Positions 1-6,713 of a stretch of 9,283 nucleotides of DNA are shown here, piece after piece. The stretch comes from CAZXFH01 sp964640055. Its GTDB lineage: Bacteria; Fidelibacterota; UBA2242; JAFGTP01. The notes beneath the pieces are model-generated. The model did no database searches. It was not told the DNA's origin and saw only the letters and a list, made by a program, of their open reading frames with translations. The translations under genes were made by a program, and so were the position numbers. The stretch is from positions 1 through 9,283 of the forward strand of contig CAZXFH010000081.1 in NCBI GenBank assembly GCA_964640055.1, read 5' to 3'. How positions within the stretch are numbered: position 1 is the first letter of the stretch; each line of letters opens with the position of its first letter.

Positions 1-52
1 CATCCGGTCTTGAGATCCTCTTTCATTCTTTCATAAAACTTTTGACACTACC
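1..52. mobile_element. possible terminus of an IS256-family insertion sequence, cut by the window edge
   Basis: On the plus strand this segment ends in CATAAAACTTTTGACACTACC (positions 32-52 or so), which resembles the terminal inverted repeats I remember for IS256/mutator elements (ends of the kind ACAAAATTTTTGACA followed by a short C-rich end). Read on the minus strand, the element would start with GGTAGTGTC at 52. A minus-strand ATG at 3-1, with AGAGGA about 12 bases upstream, could be a transposase start, but no coding sequence is inside the window. The bases at 53-60 (ATTTAAGC) would then be one copy of an 8-base target duplication. The call rests on remembered similarity to a short motif and is weak. 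Confidence 0.3.
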
Positions 53-76
53 ATTTAAGCTGATTTTAAAATAACA

Positions 77-103
77 AAGGGGCTTGAAAACCACAAGCCC
101 CTT
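77..103 (-). terminator. rho-independent terminator closing the rpsA operon
   Basis: The sequence contains a perfect 10-bp inverted repeat, AAGGGGCTTG (77-86) and CAAGCCCCTT (94-103), with a 7-base loop. On the minus strand the second arm is followed by TGTTATTTT, an interrupted U-rich tract. It starts 28 bases after the rpsA stop codon, where a transcription end is expected. The G:C-rich centre of the stem and the position make a terminator the best reading. The broken U tract lowers efficiency but does not exclude it. Confidence 0.85.
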
Positions 104-131
104 ATATCTCTAATCAAGATGAGCCTGCTGT

Positions 132-2360
132 TTACTTGTCATCCTCTTTTTCCTTTGCAGATGTTTTTGTTTTGGACTGACTCTTTTTCGTTTTACCAGC
201 GGTATCCTTTGGCTTACTCTTTTTTTCATTTGTTTTCGTTTTCTTTTCAATTGACGCCTTGCTGGTTTTCTTTTCTGATTTTGCGGCTGTCTTGCTTTTG
301 GTGGTCTTTTTCGCTCTGGGCGGCTTTTTGGTACTGGCTTTCTCCTTTTCTGCGGTACTATTTTTTTCAGAGCTCTTGGCTGATTTCTTGGCTGGTTTTT
401 CAGTTTTCGTAGCCTTAGTGCTCTTTTTCTCTTCCGTCTTCTTTGATTTGGTTTTCTTTTTAACGGTTTCTTTGGTTTCCGTTGCTGTGGTGGCCTTTTT
501 TTCCGATTCGGTTATTTTATCAATCACTTTTTTAGGTATCTCCAGCTTATCAGAAGTTTCCCCTTGGCTGGACATATAGGCTTCGGTTTTAGATTTTGGT
601 TTTTTTGATATGGCCTGTTGACGGGAAAGAACTACTTTTTTATCGCGCTTATTGGTTTCCAGCACTTTCAGCTGCATTTTCTGTCCGATATCGATACTCT
701 TTTTCACATCTTTGCGGTCTTCCTTAGGCAGCTGGCTAACCGGAACAATACCTTCGACCCCCTGTTTCAATTTAACTACAATAACATTATCGCTGATTTT
801 GATGACCTCGCCTTCCACGATCGCACCTTCCACAAAGGTACTTTCGATCATGGGCCAGGGGTCTTCTTCAACCTGTTTCATACCCAGAAATATTTTACGA
901 TCGGCTTTATTGATATCCAGTATTTTCACCTTAACTTCATCACCCCGATGAACGATCTCTTTGGGATGTCTTACCTTACGTGTCCAGGACAGATCGGCAA
1001 TATAGACAAATCCATCAAAACCTTCTTCCAGCTGAACAAAAACGCCGTTCGAAGTGATTTTAGTTACTTTTCCGGTATACACAGAGCCAATTTTGTATTT
1101 ATCTTCAATCGTCTCCCAGGGATCGGGTTCCAGTTGTTTGTACCCCAGGGAAATTTTTCTTTCTTCCGGATCGATACTCAAAACCTTAGCGTTCACCATT
1201 TCACCCAGCGAGAATACTTCAGAAGGATGTTTAATATGGCGCGTCCAGGATATTTCCGATATGTGAATTAAGCCTTCCACTCCTTTTTCCAATTCAACAA
1301 AAACGCCGTAATTGGTAATATTGACGACTTTACCTTCTATTACCGAATCCACCGGATATTTCTGCTCGATACCTTCCCACGGATGGGGAGTAAGTTGTTT
1401 GAGTCCTAAGGAGACCCGCTGTCTTTCCGGATCAAAGTCAATCACCTTCACCTGAATTTCTTCATCCAGGTTGACAACTTCACGGGGGTGATTGATCCGT
1501 CCCCAAGAAAGGTCGGTAATATGGAGCAGACCGTCCAGGCCGCCCAAATCAACAAAAACGCCAAAGTCGGTGATATTTTTCACCTTTCCGGAGAGTACAT
1601 CGCCCACCTTAATTCTGGAAAGCAATTCTTCCCGTTTCTCCTTGAGATCTTCTTCCAACAGGGCTTTACGGCTTAAAACGATATTCTTACGTAATTCATT
1701 CAGCTTGACAATCCGGAATTCATAGGTTTCGCCCACATAGGAATCGAAATCGGTTACAGGTCGGATATCGATCTGGGACCCCGGTAAAAAAGCGTCAATA
1801 CCCATAACATCCACGACCATGCCGCCTTTGATGCGACTTTTAATGGTGCCTTCCAGGGTTTCATCATTGGTGTAAACATCTTTGATACGTTCCCAGACCC
1901 GCATGAAATCGGCTTTTTTCTTAGAAAGTATCATTTGCCCGAATTCATCTTCTAAAATATCCACGAATACTTCAATCTCATCGCCAACCTTGGGCAGTTC
2001 ACCTTCACCAAATTCATCTCTAAAAACAACGCCTTCGGATTTAAAGCCCACATCGACCAGGATTTCATTATCCCGGACGGAAACAACCTTGCCGACCACG
2101 CGTTGTTCTTCCTGAATATCCTTTAAGGAACTTTCATAGATTTTAGCCTGATCCTCATAGGACTCTTCTTTTGCCTCTTGCAGATCTTCTAATTTAAAGA
2201 CTTTGACCTCTTCGGAGATCGGTCCGGTCTCAATCTTTTCTACGGAATACTTAACTTCTGGGCTTTTGTCATCCTGCTCTGGAGTTACAATAGACTCCTC
2301 ATCCATACCGACAACTTCGCCAGAAGGTTGTGAGTTAGTTTGTTTTTCTTCTTCTGTCAT
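132..2360 (-). CDS. rpsA: 30S ribosomal protein S1, six S1 domains with long lysine-rich C-terminal tail
   Basis: S1 binds mRNA on the 30S subunit and helps load structured messages for initiation. The 742-residue product has an acidic leader (residues 1-85, about 26 Asp/Glu, no Arg), then six S1/OB-fold repeats at about 86-147, 167-230, 254-321, 338-409, 425-496 and 511-580. Repeats 3-5 are the most canonical, with GVFV, GLLHITDLSW-type strands and a W-x-R-x(3)-HP-x-E segment. Repeats 1-2 are divergent, as in the ribosome-binding domains of E. coli S1. Residues 585-742 form a low-complexity tail rich in Lys, Ser, Thr, Glu and Ala; from 621 on, 45 of 122 residues are lysine. E. coli S1 is about 557 residues, so leader and tail account for the extra length. 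The ATG has AGGA 8 bases upstream. It is the last gene of the run, 31 bases after cmk, and ends just before a terminator hairpin. Confidence 0.97.
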   Translation of the reverse strand: MTEEEKQTNSQPSGEVVGMDEESIVTPEQDDKSPEVKYSVEKIETGPISEEVKVFKLEDLQEAKEESYEDQAKIYESSLKDIQEEQRVVGKVVSVRDNEILVDVGFKSEGVVFRDEFGEGELPKVGDEIEVFVDILEDEFGQMILSKKKADFMRVWERIKDVYTNDETLEGTIKSRIKGGMVVDVMGIDAFLPGSQIDIRPVTDFDSYVGETYEFRIVKLNELRKNIVLSRKALLEEDLKEKREELLSRIKVGDVLSGKVKNITDFGVFVDLGGLDGLLHITDLSWGRINHPREVVNLDEEIQVKVIDFDPERQRVSLGLKQLTPHPWEGIEQKYPVDSVIEGKVVNITNYGVFVELEKGVEGLIHISEISWTRHIKHPSEVFSLGEMVNAKVLSIDPEERKISLGYKQLEPDPWETIEDKYKIGSVYTGKVTKITSNGVFVQLEEGFDGFVYIADLSWTRKVRHPKEIVHRGDEVKVKILDINKADRKIFLGMKQVEEDPWPMIESTFVEGAIVEGEVIKISDNVIVVKLKQGVEGIVPVSQLPKEDRKDVKKSIDIGQKMQLKVLETNKRDKKVVLSRQQAISKKPKSKTEAYMSSQGETSDKLEIPKKVIDKITESEKKATTATETKETVKKKTKSKKTEEKKSTKATKTEKPAKKSAKSSEKNSTAEKEKASTKKPPRAKKTTKSKTAAKSEKKTSKASIEKKTKTNEKKSKPKDTAGKTKKSQSKTKTSAKEKEDDK
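135..608 (-). other. segment encoding the histone-H1-like tail of S1
   Basis: These codons encode residues 585-742 of S1: repeated short units such as KKTKSKK, KPAKKSAK and KKPPRAKK, with almost no hydrophobic residues after about residue 615. The plus strand is therefore strongly T/C-rich and yields long open frames that are not genes. The tail resembles eukaryotic histone H1 C-termini and the basic tails of some bacterial DNA-binding proteins; this is similarity of composition, not proof of homology. It is expected to be disordered and to bind nucleic acid electrostatically. Confidence 0.85.
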
Positions 2361-2391
2361 TAATGATTTCCTGTTTTTAATTAACCTTGAT

Positions 2392-3060
2392 TTACTCTAT
2401 CCTTGATCTTACATAATCTAAGATCAGCTTGACTTGTTCTTCAAAATCCAGATCAGTCGTATCAATAACGACCGCATCCGGCGCTTTCTTAAGGGGCGAA
2501 TGGGAACGCGAGGAATCGATCTGGTCACGTCTTTTTAATTCAGCAATGACTGAGTGCAAAGAGAGATCCTGGCCCACTTTATGATAGTCCTTAAGCCGAC
2601 GATTTGCGCGTACTTCCAGTTCGGCATTGATATAGAATTTGAAATCAGCCTGCGGAAACACATGCGTTCCAATATCGCGGCCTTCCATGACCACGTTGGA
2701 CTTTTCCGCCAGCTTGCGTTGTTCGGCAACCATGGCTTGGCGTACACCGGGTATGGCACTAACCGGGCTGACTAAATCAGAGACCGCGCTGGTCCGGATA
2801 ACCCGGCTAATATCTTTTCCATTCAAAAAGGTATGTAATTCAGCATCAATCCATTGAAAGTTGATGGCGGCTTGCTGAGCAACAGCAGTGATTTTTTTCT
2901 GGTTACTGACTGCTATTTTTTGTTGAATTATTTCCCAGGTAATGGCCCGGTACATGGCACCGGTATCAATATAGGTATAGCCCAAGCGTCGTGCAACCTC
3001 CCGGGCAGTACTACTTTTACCAGAACCAGCGGGACCATCAATCGCAATTACGGTACTCAT
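2392..3060 (-). CDS. cmk: cytidylate kinase (CMP/dCMP kinase)
   Basis: This enzyme transfers phosphate from ATP to CMP or dCMP in the cytoplasm, recycling nucleotides released by RNA turnover and lipid synthesis. The 222-residue length is normal for bacterial Cmk. Visible motifs are the P-loop GPAGSGKSS (residues 9-17), the substrate-site IDTGAMYRA (31-39), IRTSAVSDLVSPVSA (88-102), VVMEGRDIGTHVFP (123-136), and the lid/CMP-binding RRDQIDSSR (177-185) followed by PLKKAPDAVVIDTT. The start ATG is preceded by AAGGGGG a few bases upstream, a strong ribosome binding site. It lies 62 bases after the pseudouridine synthase and 31 bases before rpsA. The cmk-rpsA pairing is common across bacteria. 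Confidence 0.97.
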   Translation of the reverse strand: MSTVIAIDGPAGSGKSSTAREVARRLGYTYIDTGAMYRAITWEIIQQKIAVSNQKKITAVAQQAAINFQWIDAELHTFLNGKDISRVIRTSAVSDLVSPVSAIPGVRQAMVAEQRKLAEKSNVVMEGRDIGTHVFPQADFKFYINAELEVRANRRLKDYHKVGQDLSLHSVIAELKRRDQIDSSRSHSPLKKAPDAVVIDTTDLDFEEQVKLILDYVRSRIE

Positions 3061-3084
3061 TTTCCCCCTTTCAAATAGCCAATA

Positions 3085-3113
3085 AATTTAATTGACTCTC
3101 GGATAAATAACAA
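3085..3113 (-). promoter_or_regulatory. possible weak sigma70-type promoter for cmk-rpsA
   Basis: In the 62-base gap before cmk the minus strand reads TTGTTA (3113-3108), 17 bases, then TAAATT (3090-3085). The spacing is ideal and both boxes are partial matches to TTGACA/TATAAT. A secondary promoter here would let S1 and Cmk be made independently of the upstream genes. The gap is AT-rich, so a chance match is quite possible. Confidence 0.25.
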
Positions 3114-3122
3114 TTCTTTTCA

Positions 3123-3872
3123 CTAATTTTTTAATTGGCAAAGCTGTTTTAAATGGTCCACTTCGCTGTCGGTCAGATAACGCCAGTTACCGCGGGGCAG
3201 GTTTCGGTAAGTAATGGAGGCAAAACTGACGCGGTCCAGGGCAGTGACCCGGCATCCCAGCGTCTTGAACACCCGGCGGATCTCCCGGTAAAGGCCCTCT
3301 CTTAATTCCAACTTCACCTGCATTTCTTCTGGTTTTTGCTGAACTTGTATTACCCGGCCATGGGCCACTTGCCCTTTATTTAGGGAGATACCATCCTGAA
3401 ACCGTTGTGCCAAGTCCGAGGGTAGATCTCCCCTGACAATCGCCAGATAAATTTTAGGGATTTGAAAGCGGGGATGGGTCAATCGATGGTGCAATTTTCC
3501 ATCATTGGTCATCAACAATACGCCGGTGGTATACATATCCAATCGTCCCACCGGCTTAATCAATGGTAATCCCTTTACCAATTGTGTCACATTTTTACGG
3601 CCGAATTGATCTTTTAAAGTGGTTACCACTCCCCTGGGTTTATTCAATACCACATAGGTTAGCCTTTGGGGCCTGAGTGGCTTTCCAGCAAAACTTACTT
3701 TATCCTGCGGGGTGACATAGGTTGATAAATCAGTGACGGTTTTTCCGTTAACAGAAACCCGGCCCTCTTGGATGAATTTTTCACATTTTCTCCGTGAACC
3801 GACACCGCATAACGAAAGATATCTATTGAGACGTATCTGTTTCAATTTCCGGCTCGGATTCATGCTCATCAA
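3123..3872 (-). CDS. rluB: rRNA pseudouridine synthase, RsuA/RluB family
   Basis: It isomerises a specific uridine in rRNA; next to scpAB the usual member is RluB, which modifies the 23S peptidyl-transferase region (E. coli U2605). An N-terminal S4 RNA-binding domain spans about residues 14-60 (RLNRYLSLCGVGSRRKCE, then GRVSVNG). The catalytic domain follows, with NKPRGVVTT (77-85), GRLDMYTTGVLLMTNDG (109-125) whose D112 is the expected catalytic aspartate, KIYLAIVRG (140-148) and EGLYREIRRVF (192-202). The length, about 245, is typical. Start choice is uncertain: the longest frame begins with TTG at 3872, followed by ATG at 3869 and 3863. AGGA lies about 10 bases from the TTG. Any of these starts puts 41-50 bases inside the end of scpB. 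RluE or RsuA specificity cannot be excluded from sequence alone. Confidence 0.93.
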   Translation of the reverse strand: MMSMNPSRKLKQIRLNRYLSLCGVGSRRKCEKFIQEGRVSVNGKTVTDLSTYVTPQDKVSFAGKPLRPQRLTYVVLNKPRGVVTTLKDQFGRKNVTQLVKGLPLIKPVGRLDMYTTGVLLMTNDGKLHHRLTHPRFQIPKIYLAIVRGDLPSDLAQRFQDGISLNKGQVAHGRVIQVQQKPEEMQVKLELREGLYREIRRVFKTLGCRVTALDRVSFASITYRNLPRGNWRYLTDSEVDHLKQLCQLKN

Positions 3873-4386
3873 GCAATTCTTCGATTTCCTTTAGTTTAGG
3901 CAGGTCTTTAATTGATGAAAGGCCAAAGTATTCCAAAAAATGTTGTGTGGTGCCGTATAGCAGCGGTCGACCGGGTGCATCCAAACGGCCCTTTATTTCA
4001 ATTAAATTTTTTTCCAAGAGGGTCTTTAAATAAGAACTGACCCCCCGGATAGCATCGATATCACTTTTTGTTACGGGCTGCTTATAGGCAATAATGGAAA
4101 GGGTTTCCAGAGCTGAACGGGTTAATTTGACAGTGCCTCTGTTTTGATAAAGACGGCTAATCCAGTTATCGTAACGTTTGGGTACCATCAGGCGATAGCC
4201 ACCGGCGATTTCATGGATTTCCAGCGGTATTTCCTTTTGCTGATAATAGGTGTTCAGTTCTGCACAAACCGCAGCCAGATCGATATTCTCCTGAAGACAT
4301 AGTTCAACTTGCTTTTCTGTCAGGGGATCATCGGCGCTAAATAATAGCGCTGAAATAATTTTATGCTTTTCACTTAGGGTCATCAT
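3823..4386 (-). CDS. scpB: segregation and condensation protein B (SMC accessory subunit)
   Basis: ScpB is a dimeric winged-helix protein that binds ScpA and regulates the SMC complex compacting and separating chromosomes. The 187 residues match the family length. The N-terminal winged helix covers roughly 5-75, and the conserved second one includes LTRSALETLSIIAYKQPVTK (88-107), DAIRGVSS (111-118), LLEKNLIEIKGRLDAPGRPL (123-142) and the family hallmark YGTTQHFLEYFGLSSIKDLP (144-163). The C-terminus is acidic. The start ATG overlaps the scpA stop by 4 bases (ATGA), implying translational coupling. GGA sits 7 bases upstream, and a second ATG follows immediately. Its 3' end overlaps the next gene by up to 50 bases. 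Confidence 0.96.
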   Translation of the reverse strand: MMTLSEKHKIISALLFSADDPLTEKQVELCLQENIDLAAVCAELNTYYQQKEIPLEIHEIAGGYRLMVPKRYDNWISRLYQNRGTVKLTRSALETLSIIAYKQPVTKSDIDAIRGVSSYLKTLLEKNLIEIKGRLDAPGRPLLYGTTQHFLEYFGLSSIKDLPKLKEIEELLDEHESEPEIETDTSQ

Positions 4387-5099
4387 TCTGTTTCCAGCTT
4401 AGTCATCCACAGGTCCCCGAACAGGGATTTCTGGAAAAGGCTATATTGTCTTGATTTCACCATTTCCAGGATCGCTAAGAAGGTCACGACTACTTCCAGG
4501 CGGTTACGCAGCTGTTTGGTGATTTCCGAAAAACGAATCCGTTTGCGGTCAGCAAAGCGGCTACTGATCCACTGAATCTGATGATTGATACTGATCTGAA
4601 TCCGTTCCACCTCATAATAGCTGGGTTTGGGCAATTTTGCCAATAATTTGCTAAACATTATTCCCAGGTCCAGCAGTTCCACATCAGCCAGAAATAGATC
4701 CGGATCATAGGTTGCTGTATGGGCGGGTATCTGCACCGTATGTACTTTGGCATGGTCTTCTTCCAGATCCTGTAAACAGGCGCTTATCTCTTTGAATTTT
4801 TTATATTCCAGGAGCATCTGAACTAAATCAGTACGCGGGTCCTCAATTTCTTCCTCTTCCTCATCCTCCTCCCGCGGTAACAGCATGCGTACTTTAATAC
4901 GCATCAGCATGGCAGCGATGGTCAGAAACTCACCGGCTAAATGTAAATTCATACGATGCATCATTTCGATGTATTGTAGATACTCCTTGGTTATATAGGC
5001 AATCGGAATATCATATATATTGATCTCGTCTCTTTTAATAAAAAACAGCAGCAAATCCAAAGGTCCTTCAAATACATTCAGTTTGACGTGATAACTCAT
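4383..5099 (-). CDS. scpA: segregation and condensation protein A (kleisin of the SMC complex)
   Basis: ScpA is the kleisin that bridges the heads of the SMC dimer and carries ScpB. At 238 residues it is of usual length. Recognisable parts are the N-terminal FEGPLDLLLFFIKRDEINIY (10-29), the helix LAGEFLTIAAMLMRIKVRML (54-73), an acidic run of eight Asp/Glu around 78-85 that is typical of the linker, and the C-terminal winged helix with VVVTFLAILEMVKSRQ (203-218) that contacts the SMC head. The ATG is the only start: an in-frame TAA lies eight codons upstream. The Shine-Dalgarno is poor (AGG about 12 bases away). It follows trpS by 63 bases and overlaps scpB by 4. No smc gene is in the window, which is normal. 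Confidence 0.96.
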   Translation of the reverse strand: MSYHVKLNVFEGPLDLLLFFIKRDEINIYDIPIAYITKEYLQYIEMMHRMNLHLAGEFLTIAAMLMRIKVRMLLPREEDEEEEEIEDPRTDLVQMLLEYKKFKEISACLQDLEEDHAKVHTVQIPAHTATYDPDLFLADVELLDLGIMFSKLLAKLPKPSYYEVERIQISINHQIQWISSRFADRKRIRFSEITKQLRNRLEVVVTFLAILEMVKSRQYSLFQKSLFGDLWMTKLETE

Positions 5100-5162
5100 G
5101 GGCGCTGCATACCTGTTACTTTATTAAAATTGTGTTCAGCTAAACCTGTTTCAGCGGTCGGT

Positions 5163-6155
5163 TTATCCGATTTTCATGACCGCCCTGACTTCTGCAATGG
5201 TCTGGCCGGCAACCTTTCTGGCCCGCTGTTCCCCATCTTCTATGATCTCCATAACTTCCGCGTGATGATTGGCATAATAGTTGCGTTTTTCCCTAAAGGG
5301 CTCCAAAGTAGCCGCAATTGCGCTGGCACATTTTTTTTTACATTCCACGCAACCCAGCTGTCCCGCAGTACAACCCGCATATATCTCATCGGTCTGGTTG
5401 GCATTGAACTTCTGATGGTAGGTATAGACCAGACATACTTCCGGCCGCCCCGGATCATTGCGGCGTATCTTTTGAGGATCGGTAATGGCCTTCATCATTT
5501 TCTGCTGAATTTCTTCCGGGCAGTCCGAAATGAGGATTGTATTACCCACGGATTTACTCATCTTATTGCGATCCAGTCCGGGAAGACGGGCAAAATTGGT
5601 CAATTTTGTTTTAGGAAGGGGGAAAACATATCCATACAGTTTATTGAACCGACGGGCAATTTCACGGGTGATCTCCACATGGGGTGCTTGATCTTCACCC
5701 ACCGGAACTAAATTACCTTTATATAAGAGGATGTCTGCGGCTTGCAGGACGGGATAGCCCAGGTGTCCGTAGATCATATTTTCTATATTCAGGTCCTGTG
5801 CCTGTTCTTTAAGCGTGGGATTACGCTCCAGACGGGCAGTCGTGATCAGCATGGACAGGATCAAATGCAGTTCGGGGTGGGCTTTTATTTGACTCTGCCG
5901 AAAAATCGGACTTTGGGTGTGATCAATGCCAACCGCCAGCCAATCTATGACCATTTCCAAGGTATTGTTCAGTATTTGGCTAGTATCCAAATTAGTTGTC
6001 AGTACGTGATAATCTGCAATCAAGTGAAAATTTTCATATTCCTGCTGTAATTTCACCCAATTTTCCAGGGCACCGACATAATTCCCCAGATGCATTCTTC
6101 CTGTCGGTCGCATTCCGCTTAATATTCTCGCTGTTTCCGTCTTTTTTGCTACCAT
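5163..6155 (-). CDS. trpS: tryptophanyl-tRNA synthetase, with four-cysteine iron-sulfur-type motif
   Basis: This class Ic synthetase charges tRNA-Trp in the cytoplasm. The 330-residue product has the normal TrpRS length and all signatures: the HIGH-type motif PTGRMHLGNYVG (17-28), YPVLQAADILLYKGNLVPVG (134-153) with GEDQ (153-156), and KMSKS (199-203, within about a residue). C241, C262, C269 and C272 are spaced C-x20-C-x6-C-x2-C, close to the C-x22-C-x6-C-x2-C motif that holds a [4Fe-4S] cluster in Thermotoga maritima TrpRS. A further Cys, C276, lies nearby. The cluster is an inference. The gene starts 15 bases after the HNH gene with an AAGAGA-like ribosome site and lies 63 bases before scpA, a placement seen in many bacteria. 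Confidence 0.97.
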   Translation of the reverse strand: MVAKKTETARILSGMRPTGRMHLGNYVGALENWVKLQQEYENFHLIADYHVLTTNLDTSQILNNTLEMVIDWLAVGIDHTQSPIFRQSQIKAHPELHLILSMLITTARLERNPTLKEQAQDLNIENMIYGHLGYPVLQAADILLYKGNLVPVGEDQAPHVEITREIARRFNKLYGYVFPLPKTKLTNFARLPGLDRNKMSKSVGNTILISDCPEEIQQKMMKAITDPQKIRRNDPGRPEVCLVYTYHQKFNANQTDEIYAGCTAGQLGCVECKKKCASAIAATLEPFREKRNYYANHHAEVMEIIEDGEQRARKVAGQTIAEVRAVMKIG

Positions 6156-6170
6156 AGGATAATTCTCTTT

Positions 6171-6689
6171 TTAATCTAAAAATAAAAAAGGGCGCCATTC
6201 ATTGACTACCGAGCGGGCATAGCGTTGAAGAGTATGAATACGATGGGGCTTTTTAGGTCTGCGCAATAAAACCATCCCCACCTCCCGCAAGGTTTTATGC
6301 CCTTTTTGATTGTTACAGGCATGACAGGCGGTAACTAAATTGTTCCAGGTGTCACCGCCACCTTTTACTTTGGGAATCACGTGGTCGATTGTCAGGGGAA
6401 CGTTCCGGGCGCCACAATATTGGCAAGTATAATTGTCTCTTTTAAAAATATTATTTTTATTCAGGATCGTCATCCATTGATTGATGCGGATATAGCGCTG
6501 GATCCGAATAATACTAGGAACGGGATAGTTCTCTGATACGGTCCTTAGTATCAAATCATCCACGGCTTTAACAATGGAAGCCTTTTCCTGAATTACCAAT
6601 ACAATCGCCCGTTTAACGTCACAGATAAGCAAAGGTTCATAGGATTGATTCAGAACCAGAACATTTCTATAAACCATTGTTTTTTGCAT
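6171..6689 (-). CDS. HNH endonuclease family protein, chromosomal housekeeping type
   Basis: The 172-residue protein has an N-terminal segment VYRNVLVLNQSYEPL (6-20) continuing through KRAIVLVIQEKASIV (26-40), which is shared by a widespread family of stand-alone chromosomal HNH proteins of unknown role. The HNH/zinc domain follows: RDNYTCQYCG (84-93, C89 and C92), the catalytic TIDHVIPKVKGGGDTWNNL (100-118, with D102-H103 and N117) and ACHACNNQKG (121-130, C122, C125, N126). The four cysteines fit a structural zinc site and the catalytic residues look intact. M1 is preferred because AGGG lies 7 bases upstream. It sits 24 bases after lysA and 15 before trpS, so it is co-transcribed with essential genes and not in a defence or phage context. 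DNA nicking or repair is plausible, but its target is unknown. Confidence 0.9.
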   Translation of the reverse strand: MQKTMVYRNVLVLNQSYEPLLICDVKRAIVLVIQEKASIVKAVDDLILRTVSENYPVPSIIRIQRYIRINQWMTILNKNNIFKRDNYTCQYCGARNVPLTIDHVIPKVKGGGDTWNNLVTACHACNNQKGHKTLREVGMVLLRRPKKPHRIHTLQRYARSVVNEWRPFLFLD

Positions 6690-6713
6690 TTTTATACCCT
6701 GACCGGCTAATCC

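Noticed and set aside
42..70. Plus-strand promoter-like pair TTGACA, 17 bases, TTTAAA
   Set aside because: Transcription would run straight into the hairpin at 77-103 and antisense to rpsA; the TTGACA is better explained as part of a possible IS end or as chance in AT-rich DNA.
132..620. Lysine-rich S1 tail as a frameshift artefact or separate gene
   Set aside because: The reading frame runs unbroken from the S1 domains to a stop placed 28 bases before a terminator, and composition is consistently K/S/T/E/A throughout.
119..1271. Long plus-strand open frames opposite rpsA (up to 217 codons)
   Set aside because: They mirror the lysine-rich tail and S1 repeats of the minus-strand gene, give Phe/Ser/Leu-rich products without domains, and lack ribosome sites.
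5088..5711. 207-codon plus-strand frame opposite trpS
   Set aside because: It lies over a gene with unmistakable TrpRS motifs and its product shows no recognisable domain.
6171..6689. HNH protein as part of a defence, restriction or phage system
   Set aside because: All neighbours are housekeeping genes with tight spacing; no methyltransferase, recombinase or phage gene is present.
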